Below, one piece after another: positions 1-5,430 of a stretch of DNA of 17,020 nt; the stretch's first letter is position 1, and every line of letters starts with the position of its first letter. A program made the position numbers and the translations under genes. The notes under the pieces are model-generated. The model saw nothing but the letters and a program-made list of their open reading frames with translations, did not search any database and had not been told where the DNA came from. The DNA comes from SMWC01 sp963581225 (GTDB lineage: Bacteria > Pseudomonadota > Gammaproteobacteria > Steroidobacterales > Rariloculaceae), in contig CAUZMW010000056.1 in NCBI GenBank assembly GCA_963581225.1, forward strand, positions 1 through 17,020. Reading direction: 5' to 3'.

Positions 1-436
1 GACTCCGTAGCTCCGCAGCTTATCTGTGATGATTCGTCTGGGTTCGCTACCGCTCACCCGGAGCAATCGCTTGAAAAAAGCTAACTGCGGTTTTTCCGTC
101 TCTACGACTCTGTAGGAATACATCAACAACCTCACCGTCTTGGTCAACTGCGCGCCAAAGATAGTGCTGTTTGCCCTGGATCTTAACGAAGACCTCATCG
201 ATAAAAAAAGTGTCCCCGTATCCCTGGTGCCGCCGTCGAAGTCGCTTGGCGTATTTGGGCCCAAACTTGATACACCACAACCGGATCGATTCGTAGCTGA
301 TCGCGATTCCGCGATCGGCCATGAGATCTTCGGTGTCACGACCGCTCAGATTGAAGCGGTGATAGAGCCAGACTGCGTGTTGGATGATCTCAGCAGGGAA
401 ACGGTGACGTTTGTACATCGATGTGGGCTTGTCCAT
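1..436 (-). pseudogene. IS6-family DDE transposase, N-terminal part, frameshifted
   Basis: Residues 1-129 match the N-terminal part of IS6/IS26-type transposases: the helix-turn-helix region (about 20-60) with a YESIRLWC-like segment, then GDTFFIDEVFVKIQGKQHYLWRAVD, whose D80 is the first DDE catalytic aspartate. The reading frame from the start closes at 47-49. Reading one base further along at the A6 run 74-79 (T6 on the coding strand) restores the family sequence FKRLLRVSGSEPRRIITDKL to the window edge, including the second catalytic Asp in ITDKLRSYG. An extra base in the homopolymer, or a two-base loss, is therefore the likely lesion; a sequencing error is possible. The first Met has no clear ribosome site, and Met7 (MYKRHRF) is an alternative start. 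The third catalytic residue (Glu) lies outside the window. Confidence 0.8.
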
Positions 437-460
437 TCCACAATTGTCGTCTAGACATGC

Positions 461-477
461 TTAACTTGTCAGTATCC
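461..477 (-). repeat. IS6-type terminal inverted repeat (upstream end)
   Basis: Plus-strand ttaacttgtcagtatcc is the reverse complement of GGATACTGACAAGTTAA. It shares TACTGACAAGTTAA with the ends at 2887-2903 and 5256-5272 and with one end of the MITE at 3123-3281. It sits immediately upstream of an IS6 transposase start, where the terminal repeat of that family is expected. Confidence 0.75.
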
Positions 478-518
478 TCTAGCTTTATATCGTTAGTAAT
501 CTAACGTCGGCGCCCTGC

Positions 519-1613
519 TCAGTTGACCAGCAAGAAGCGTTGTACTCGCTTTGCGAAGACCTCTCCAGTGTATAGATTTCCTAGCGAGTCTACGTCCGCC
601 ATGTGAAGTCCATGAAACCGACCTCCATTACCGCCGGCGCCGCTCACACGATCTATTACCTCGCCGTCTTCGCGATTCATGATCCAGACGGTGTTGTTCT
701 GAAAGTCCGGGATCAAAAGATGCCGCTGCTCGGCGTCGGCGGAAAGAACGATACCGCCCGTGGAGCCCCGCTGCAATGTTTCCGGGGCCAGCGTGAATTC
801 GTTCAATATCTCTCCAGCTTTCGTGAAGACCTGTATTCGGTTGCCGCGTCTATCGGCGACGTAGACGAGCCCATCATCGGAAATAGCTAGTGTCACGTGG
901 CCGAGGAAATCTTCTGCGGGCGGATCAGTCGGACTATAGGTTTGCGAGCTCGTATCCATGCTGATCTCGCTCAACGGTTTCCCATATGCGCCCCAGCCGC
1001 GTTTGAACTCGAGTGTATCGGAATCGTGGATCATGACCCGGCCGTTGAGGTAGTTGTCGATGAAATACACCTCGCGAGCTTGCTCATCGATCCTGACGTC
1101 CTCGATTCGATCGACCACTGCCTCGGTGTCGGGCGGGTATCCGCCTTCGGGCGCACTGTCTTCGGGTGCCCGCGCGATCGAACCGACCGGTTGGCCCTGC
1201 CGCGTATACTTGTGAACCGTGTGAGAACCGATCCACACATAGCCTACACTGTCTACCGCTAGACCGTGGAGGCGTGGCCAGATGGCCGGATCGATATCCC
1301 ACGAGTCGACAACGCGACCCTCCGTATCGAACGCGATAATCGTGGGCGGTGCTACGCAACAAAGCCCCGTCGGGGGGTCCAGCTGGGCATAGTCCTGGTT
1401 GTTCGCGATTCCGCTCGGGCGGTTCATGACCCAGATCGTATCCTCGTGATCCACGTCCAGGCCCATGATGCTCTGCATCCACCACTTATCAGGCAGAGGC
1501 TGTTGGGGCCAATCTGCATCGAACCTGTAATCGGGGGCCTGCGCGTAGGCGAGCTGTGCGAGAAATAGGGCGATAACACCTAAGGCTGCCTTCGGAAGCT
1601 TTTTGTTATTCAT
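519..1613 (-). CDS. Secreted six-bladed beta-propeller (NHL-repeat-like) protein
   Basis: 364 aa. A signal peptide is clear: basic MNNKK start, hydrophobic residues 9-22 and an AYA|QAP cleavage site after residue 24, so the protein is exported to the periplasm or beyond. The mature part has blade-type motifs typical of NHL/SMP-30-like propellers: IWVMNRPSG at 60-68, GLAVDSVGYVWIG at 117-129, VYFIDNYLNGRVMI at 182-195, LVYVADRRGNRIQVFTKAGE at 249-268 and a final LGNLYTGEVFAKRVQRF at 344-360. Propellers of this type bind ligands or act as lactonase-like hydrolases; no catalytic residue set is evident, so the function is unassigned. AGGAG lies 5 bases before the ATG. It lies 83 bp downstream of the secreted protein encoded from 2311, on the same strand, so co-transcription is plausible. 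Confidence 0.85.
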   Translation of the reverse strand: MNNKKLPKAALGVIALFLAQLAYAQAPDYRFDADWPQQPLPDKWWMQSIMGLDVDHEDTIWVMNRPSGIANNQDYAQLDPPTGLCCVAPPTIIAFDTEGRVVDSWDIDPAIWPRLHGLAVDSVGYVWIGSHTVHKYTRQGQPVGSIARAPEDSAPEGGYPPDTEAVVDRIEDVRIDEQAREVYFIDNYLNGRVMIHDSDTLEFKRGWGAYGKPLSEISMDTSSQTYSPTDPPAEDFLGHVTLAISDDGLVYVADRRGNRIQVFTKAGEILNEFTLAPETLQRGSTGGIVLSADAEQRHLLIPDFQNNTVWIMNREDGEVIDRVSGAGGNGGRFHGLHMADVDSLGNLYTGEVFAKRVQRFLLVN

Positions 1614-1696
1614 GACACTCCTGCCGTTTCGAGTGATTCCTCTTGGGGATGTTTCGGTTTCTAGTCATTAGTTCTTTCGGTGGATTTTCGCCAGGC

Positions 1697-2311
1697 TTAG
1701 TCGGCTTGTTCGATCATATTATTTGTCCAGGTGAATGACAGGGCGAATCGAATCGCGTCTGGACTGCGCGTGTCACCGTCGACGGGTAGATTGATGCCCT
1801 GGAAGATATAAAAGCGTCCGCGCTGAAAGTACATATGCGTCGTCATTCGGGCGCCGTCGATGACTTCGAGGCCGGCCGCATCCATGAACATCTTGTGCGC
1901 CGCCTCCCTTTGCCCCGGCTGCTCGGGTCGGACATCGGGCCGCATATCGATCGTGATGTGGCGCCCGAAAACGGCGCGTCGGCCCGGCGGTGTCCGCGTC
2001 GTGGAAACGTCCGAAACGTCGCCGAGCAGACGGAGGAAAAACTCCGCCTCGTTCATCACGCTGGCACCGTCTCCCTCCCGCTCGAACAGGTCGATGACCG
2101 TTGCAATGAAAATGCCCGTATCGGATCTTACGGTCGCAATGTGAGTGGGCGCGTTCTCAACCGTAACGGAGGTATAGACGCCCGTAGTCTCGATCGGCGT
2201 GCCCGGAAAATCCAGTCGGTAGCCGAGATCGGATCGCTCATATTCCGCCGCCCATGTTGGCCCTCCCGCTATCACGACAGTCAGCACTATCACCCACGTC
2301 GATATGCGCAT
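1697..2311 (-). CDS. Small secreted protein of unknown function
   Basis: I chose the ATG at 2311 (204 aa, MRISTW...) over an in-frame ATG at 2350. It is preceded by AAGGGG at a suitable distance and immediately starts a signal peptide (hydrophobic 6-19, cleavage near TWA|AEY at 21). The extra 13 residues of the longer form would put a polar stretch before the signal. The mature protein opens with YERSDLGYRLDFPGTP, resembling small periplasmic proteins that carry a 'gy.v.FPg.P' opening, and ends SFTWTNNMIEQAD. I recognise no enzyme motif. It lies upstream of the beta-propeller gene on the same strand and may form a two-gene unit with it. Divergent to the DUF6152 gene. Confidence 0.75.
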   Translation of the reverse strand: MRISTWVIVLTVVIAGGPTWAAEYERSDLGYRLDFPGTPIETTGVYTSVTVENAPTHIATVRSDTGIFIATVIDLFEREGDGASVMNEAEFFLRLLGDVSDVSTTRTPPGRRAVFGRHITIDMRPDVRPEQPGQREAAHKMFMDAAGLEVIDGARMTTHMYFQRGRFYIFQGINLPVDGDTRSPDAIRFALSFTWTNNMIEQAD

Positions 2312-2392
2312 GCCGTTGGCCCCTTCATTCGCTGCAAATTGGCTAAGCACGATAGTACATCAAAGCTGAGAACGCATGAATTACGGTATTCC

Positions 2393-2420
2393 TTGACCCG
2401 GTCGGAGGCCGGTGGATAAT
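2393..2420 (+). promoter_or_regulatory. Sigma70-type promoter for the DUF6152 gene
   Basis: A -35 box TTGACC at 2393-2398 and a -10 box GATAAT at 2415-2420 are separated by 16 bases. This places the start of transcription about 25 bases before the ATG at 2453. A ribosome site gaggtaa lies 5 bases before that ATG. Predicted from consensus match only. Confidence 0.5.
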
Positions 2421-2452
2421 AGATTGACACCGAATGAATCGAGGTAACCGGA

Positions 2453-2872
2453 ATGCGCACAGCCATCGTTGCTAAAGTGGTATGTTCGTCTGCCCTGCTG
2501 GCATGCCAGGCATTGGCCCATCATTCCGTCGCGATGTTCGACCAGCAGCAGGAAATCGCCATCGACGGCGTGGTGAAGGAGCTGGAATTGGTGAGTCCAC
2601 ACTCGTGGTTGCATATCACCGTCACTACCGAAAGCGGGAGAGAGGTCGACTGGTCTTTCGAGATGCAGGCCCTCTCCAGACTCGAAAGCCAAGGTTTCTC
2701 CGCGGATCTCGTGAAGCCTGGAGAGCCGGTCACCGTTTTCGCCCGTCCCTTGAAGGATGGATCACGCGGTGGACAGTTCCGCGCCGTGAAGTTCGCCGAT
2801 GGACGCGAATTCAGGTTCGCCCCGAGGCCTGCGGGCAGAAATAGTCCTGGCGGCGGCGCGAATTCGCAGTAG
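2453..2872 (+). CDS. DUF6152 family exported protein
   Basis: 139 aa. A signal peptide spans about residues 1-22 with a cleavage site ALA|HHS. The mature N-terminus HHSVAMFD followed by IDGVVKELELVSPHSWLHI (about 37-55) is the hallmark of the DUF6152 family, in which AHHS..MFD leads into a G.V.e....NPH.wi segment. The family is a small periplasmic beta-rich domain of unknown biochemical role. A Cys at residue 18 in LLAC could be read as a lipobox, but the AXA site at 20-22 directly before HHS fits the family better. The C-terminus is Gly/Pro-rich and polar. It ends 14 bp before the right end of an IS6 remnant and is transcribed away from its secreted-protein neighbours. Confidence 0.85.
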   Translation: MRTAIVAKVVCSSALLACQALAHHSVAMFDQQQEIAIDGVVKELELVSPHSWLHITVTTESGREVDWSFEMQALSRLESQGFSADLVKPGEPVTVFARPLKDGSRGGQFRAVKFADGREFRFAPRPAGRNSPGGGANSQ

Positions 2873-2886
2873 GAAGAGAGCCGTTC

Positions 2887-3122
2887 GGTACTGACAAGTT
2901 AACGTCTGCCTCCGACAAAGAACCCGCTGATCGTCGCTTTAAAGAGCCGCTGCGTTTCTCCAAGACGCAAGAACCCGTTGTCGGAAAGATCGATAATGAC
3001 TGGCCGGTATCAGATGCCGACCGAAGTTGAACAAGTTGTATACAGCGGCGTGGGTGTTTAGAAATCGTTGCGCCTGATGAGCGGACTTGAATCTTCTCAT
3101 GCCACGCTCTCTGACTCGTGTT
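2887..3122 (-). mobile_element. IS6-family element, 3' remnant
   Basis: The outer end at 2887-2903 (ggtactgacaagttaac) is an IS6-type terminal repeat. Inside it lies the end of a transposase gene read on the minus strand. The element is cut at 3122/3123, where the 159-bp MITE begins with its own copy of the terminal repeat. It has the same orientation as the element at 1-477, so the two bracket 478-2886 in the direct orientation characteristic of IS6-type composite structures. No 8-bp duplication is visible between 478-485 and 2879-2886. Confidence 0.75.
2939..3122 (-). pseudogene. IS6-family transposase, C-terminal fragment
   Basis: Reading from the MITE junction, the frame encodes TRVRERGMRRFKSAHQAQRF followed by LNTHAAVYNLFNFGRHLIPASHYRSFRQRV and a stop at 2939. 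This is the conserved C-terminal part of IS6 transposases, in which RER.MR.FKS...AQRFL..H....N.F...RHL is typical; the Glu of RERGMR corresponds to the third DDE catalytic residue. The N-terminal two thirds are missing. An open frame runs on into the MITE up to 3211, but those residues come from the MITE and are identical to a translation of the second copy, so they are not transposase. Confidence 0.85.
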
Positions 3123-3281
3123 GGTATTGACAAGTTAACTCGTAGACTTGGGCCGACGCTACCGGATTCAGCGCGTTTCGCCCCATATTTCGACGGTAGC
3201 GCCCACTCCAATACTATTTTAAGTTGTGCGTCGCACTAAATACCCATTTTTCGGCACGAAAATAGTTAACTTGTCAGTACC
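3123..3281 (-). mobile_element. 159-bp MITE with IS6-like ends, copy A
   Basis: Both ends carry the 19-bp inverted repeat ggta(c/t)tgacaagttaact, matching the ends of the neighbouring IS6 elements. The interior encodes no transposase. The reverse complement matches 5256-5414 over all 159 positions with one difference (C here, T at 5363). The flanks ctcgtgtt and ggacgggc do not form a target duplication. One flank is the interior of an IS6 remnant and the other the interior of an IS110 remnant, as expected if deletions started at the element ends. Confidence 0.8.
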
Positions 3282-3620
3282 GGACGGGCCGACACCAGCG
3301 GTGCGAAGTAGTTGAGCGATCCCTCGGGCGTCGTTCTTATCGGTCTTGTTGCGCATCGCCTTCAGCGCGTCGCTGACGTGATGAGCTTCGAGGCACACCA
3401 CCGGATAGCCCGCTCCAGTCAAACCGTAATGTAGATACTGAGTGAGCATCCCGGCTTCGAAGCCGATCAACTCGATCTCCCCATCGAACGCCTCCAAGTA
3501 TTCGACGATGTTCTCTACCTCAGAAGGTATTTTGGCCTCGAAGTGACACTGCCCCTGATCGTCAATGATGCACACGGCCACTGAGGGAAGCGATACATCC
3601 AGAGCTGCGTAATACGTCAT
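3282..3620 (-). pseudogene. IS110-family transposase, N-terminal fragment, frameshifted and truncated
   Basis: The first 108 residues are the RuvC-like N-terminal (DEDD) domain of IS110-family recombinases. Likely catalytic acidic residues are D8 in AALDVS, E55 in GFEAG, and D94 and D97 in MRNKTDKNDARGIAQLLRT. The start is an ATG with AAGGAG 7 bases upstream. After LLRT the frame reads AGVGPSG, but inserting one G (GCTGG to GGCTGG near 3299) gives TGWCRPVR, matching the family's usual RTGW.RPV. So there is a one-base deletion, and then the MITE begins at 3281. The C-terminal serine-containing Tnp domain is absent. The remnant cannot be active. Confidence 0.85.
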
Positions 3621-3735
3621 GGTATTCTCCTTGTTCGTGCCAAACGAACACGTTGAGGTTACAAGGAGCTTGATCTGTTAATGATCTGCTCGATTACAGA
3701 TGCTTTTGGCCGAAAGCAGCCGTGGGCCAGCAACT
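3621..3735 (-). ncRNA. IS110 5' leader with hairpins; possible bridge-RNA remnant
   Basis: The non-coding stretch upstream of the IS110 gene folds locally. A 6-bp stem TGTTCG/CGAACA with a 7-nt loop lies at 3632-3650. On the minus strand CTGTAAT pairs with ATTAACAG, one base bulged, around a 10-nt loop at about 3674-3698. IS110-group elements are known to carry their bridge RNA in this upstream non-coding end. That this leader is such an RNA is inference from position and hairpins; I did not identify target- or donor-binding loops. The outer limit of the element is not certain, because the hairpin at 3701-3718 matches a REP-like family and may be target DNA. Confidence 0.35.
3698..3724 (+). 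repeat. REP-like palindrome 1
   Basis: tgctttTGGCCGaaagca forms a 6-bp stem with a 6-nt loop at 3701-3718, continued by agccgt. It resembles the palindromes at 4971-5003, 9702-9731 and 16384-16417 (shared layout: gaatgtc-YGCTTT-yGGCCG-AAGCRG-acgttc). It lies at the upstream edge of the IS110 remnant. Confidence 0.5.
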
Positions 3736-3760
3736 AGTGCTTCATTAATAAGGAGAGGTT

Positions 3761-4837
3761 ATGCACAGTCGTAGGAGTTTCTTGGGCGCCGTTTGCGGCG
3801 CTACCGCCGGATTCATGCTTGCGAAGCCGACGTTCGGTCAAGGTCGCCGTGAAGTCATTATTGACGGGCACCGAGTCAAGGTCGTCGATATCCACAACCA
3901 TGCCTTCATCGAGGCGGTCGAGGATGTCGTTCGGGGTACACCCTTGGAGCGAAACATCGGCGGCCCGGCACTCTTGACACCCGATCGTGTCGGCGTTCTT
4001 GACGAGTGGGGCATCGATACGGCCGTGATCAGCGCCAACCAGTACTGGTGGTATGCAGCAGATCGGCAGCTGGCCGAGCGAATCATTCGCGTACAAGACG
4101 AGGGTTTGGCGGAGTTTTGCGCGCAGTTCCCAGGCCGCTTCGTCGCACTATCGTCGGTTGCGTTACAGCACCCGGAGCTCGCCGCGGATCAACTCGAATA
4201 CGCCGTCAACGAGCTCGGTTTCGAGGGGGCCTCGGTCGGTGGTCACGTCAATGGCGACGTCCCGGCTTCTTCGGATTTTGACCCCTTCTGGGAGCGCTGC
4301 GTGGAACTCGGCGTTCCCGTGTTCATCCATCCCGCCGGCGCGCCGAACCTTGTGCAGGAGGGTGGGTTGGACTTTCCGGGTGACCTCGGCAACACCATCG
4401 GTAACCCGCTCGAGACCACGTTCTTCCTCACGCGCCTGATCTTCGACGGCACGTTCGATAGATTTCCGGAGCTGAAAATTGTTGGAGCGCACGGTGCCGG
4501 ATACTTGCCTTCCTATTTTGGGCGAACCGACGTGGCGTGCCGTCTGAACCTGCGCGGCCAGAGCGGCGGAGCGACCGATTGCAGAAACGAGCTGCCGCCG
4601 CGCGAGTACCTGCGTCGGAACATCATTGCCGACACCATGGTGTTTTCGGACGAAGGGCTGCGCCATCTCGTCGCGGAGATGGGCGTCGAGAACGTTGTTT
4701 ACGGCACCGACATTCCGTTCGACTGGCCCGACACAATGGATCTGATTCTCAATGCCTCGTTCCTGACCAACGAAGACAAGCGCATGATCCTCGGCGGAAA
4801 CATGATCAATATATTGAAACTCGATCGCGAGGTCTGA
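3761..4837 (+). CDS. Tat-exported amidohydrolase, ACMSD-like (Amidohydro_2)
   Basis: 358 aa. The N-terminus has a twin-arginine signal (SRRSFLGA at 3-10, then a hydrophobic stretch to about 22), so the folded metalloenzyme is probably exported. The TIM-barrel metal site of the ACMSD-like amidohydrolase family is intact: VDIHNH (H45, H47), PVFIH (H190), IVGAHGAGYLPSYFGR (H244) and YGTDIPF (D317). Members decarboxylate or hydrolyse aromatic or unsaturated acids using Zn2+ or Mn2+; the substrate here is unknown. Length fits the family (about 330-390 aa). AAGGAGAGG precedes the ATG by 2-5 bases. The promoter region is next to an IS110 remnant, which may have replaced native upstream sequence. It stands alone between two inverted MITE copies. 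Confidence 0.88.
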   Translation: MHSRRSFLGAVCGATAGFMLAKPTFGQGRREVIIDGHRVKVVDIHNHAFIEAVEDVVRGTPLERNIGGPALLTPDRVGVLDEWGIDTAVISANQYWWYAADRQLAERIIRVQDEGLAEFCAQFPGRFVALSSVALQHPELAADQLEYAVNELGFEGASVGGHVNGDVPASSDFDPFWERCVELGVPVFIHPAGAPNLVQEGGLDFPGDLGNTIGNPLETTFFLTRLIFDGTFDRFPELKIVGAHGAGYLPSYFGRTDVACRLNLRGQSGGATDCRNELPPREYLRRNIIADTMVFSDEGLRHLVAEMGVENVVYGTDIPFDWPDTMDLILNASFLTNEDKRMILGGNMINILKLDREV

Positions 4838-4950
4838 TGTATGGTTGCGCGCCTGTTCTGATTCTTCGCGCTCGACTGATTTTGTCCGAAGTCCTGAAGC
4901 GCTGATGGCAGCTTCGGTGCTCAAAGCGGACGTAGTAACGTTGACGAATG

Positions 4951-4969
4951 CATAAACTTCGGGTTTATG
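4951..4969 (+). other. Perfect hairpin with TTCGG loop
   Basis: CATAAAC and GTTTATG form a 7-bp stem around ttcgg, 113 bases after the amidohydrolase stop codon. It may protect or end the upstream transcript, but there is no following T-run. It is nested inside a larger possible stem (4925-4931 with 4975-4981). Confidence 0.4.
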
Positions 4970-4970
4970 T

Positions 4971-5003
4971 GAATGTCCGCTCCTGGCCGGAAGCAGACGT
5001 CCG
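4971..5003 (+). repeat. REP-like palindrome 2
   Basis: gaatgtccgctcctggccgg followed by aagcagacgtccg is an imperfect palindrome: GTC/GAC and GCT/AGC arms around ccTGGccgg. It is the closest match to the shared layout seen also at 3698-3724, 9702-9731 and 16384-16417. It is intergenic, like the others. Confidence 0.5.
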
Positions 5004-5174
5004 TTAACCGTTAATATGCAGGCTTGCCTCAGACTCCCTGCGTGATCGCTACCAAGATCGGAAGCGAATATTCATTTATATAGGGAGTTTCTGAGAAATA
5101 GTGGAGAACGTTACTCGTAGCGTTACTCGTAACTTTCAGAACGACCCGATAACGATATAACGTATTGATTTAAT

Positions 5175-5220
5175 TGGTCGGGGTGAGAGGATTTGAACCT
5201 CCGGCCCCTGCCTCCCGAAG
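5175..5220 (-). tRNA. tRNA-Pro 3' half (partial; candidate attachment site)
   Basis: The minus strand reads C-TTCGGGA-GGCAG (anticodon loop with anticodon CGG and 3' side of the anticodon stem), a variable region, the T arm GGAGG-TTCAAAT-CCTCT, the 3' acceptor strand CACCCCG, A73 and CCA. This is the 3' half of a proline tRNA. The 5' acceptor strand and D arm are absent: the sequence upstream on the minus strand (5221-5255) has no CGGGGTG and no D-loop motif. A tRNA 3' half starting at the anticodon loop is the typical product of tyrosine-integrase integration into a tRNA gene, so this may be an attR-like scar; truncation by the nearby MITE is the alternative. Confidence 0.75.
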
Positions 5221-5255
5221 ACAATCGACGAGATCTAACATATTGATAGTAACAG

Positions 5256-5414
5256 GGTACTGACAAGTTAACTATTTTCGTGCCGAAAAATGGGTATTTA
5301 GTGCGACGCACAACTTAAAATAGTATTGGAGTGGGCGCTACCGTCGAAATATGGGGCGAAACGTGCTGAATCCGGTAGCGTCGGCCCAAGTCTACGAGTT
5401 AACTTGTCAATACC
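5256..5414 (+). mobile_element. 159-bp MITE with IS6-like ends, copy B
   Basis: Identical to the reverse complement of 3123-3281 except for T at 5363. The terminal repeats are ggtactgacaagttaact and its near-complement ending aacttgtcaatacc. Flanks agtaacag (5248-5255) and cgactttc (5415-5422) are not a duplication. One end is 35 bp from the tRNA-Pro fragment and the other 16 bp from the end of the MaoC-like gene. Short open frames crossing this element are shared with copy A and are not genes. Confidence 0.8.
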
Positions 5415-5430
5415 CGACTTTCAACTAGGT

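Larger units (their letters stand above)
1..477 (-). mobile_element. IS6-family insertion sequence, 5' part (continues beyond window start)
   Basis: The upstream end of an IS6-type element is marked by the terminal sequence TACTGACAAGTTAA, read on the minus strand from about 474 to 461. The same 14-mer recurs at 2887-2903 and at one end of both MITE copies, and with one change at their other ends. The transposase gene starts 25 bases inside this end and runs off the window at base 1, so the other end of the element is not visible. No target duplication can be assessed. Confidence 0.75.
4838..5174. other. Gene-free stretch with hairpins and REP-like sequence
   Basis: No convincing gene is seen in this 337-bp stretch. 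It holds a half REP-like motif (caaagcggacgt, 4922-4933), a hairpin CATAAAC-ttcgg-GTTTATG at 4951-4969, a REP-like palindrome at 4971-5003, and a 12-bp tandem repeat cgttactcgta(g/a), twice, at 5109-5132. AGCGGAC at 4925-4931 can pair with GTCCGCT at 4975-4981, enclosing the central hairpin. No T-run follows the hairpins, so a classical terminator is not supported. Confidence 0.5.

Noticed and set aside
1835..2419. 194-codon open frame on the plus strand opposite the small secreted protein
   Set aside because: The minus strand holds a gene with a signal peptide and ribosome site; the plus-strand frame has Arg/His-rich shadow composition and no family motif.
3123..3211. MEWALPSKYGAKRAESGSVG frame present at both 3123-3211 and 5326-5415 as a possible conserved peptide
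   Set aside because: The two copies are identical because the DNA is a duplicated MITE; the frame runs into different sequences on leaving the element.
4163..4924. 253-codon open frame on the minus strand opposite the amidohydrolase
   Set aside because: The plus-strand amidohydrolase is intact with all metal ligands; the antisense frame is a by-product of its codon bias.
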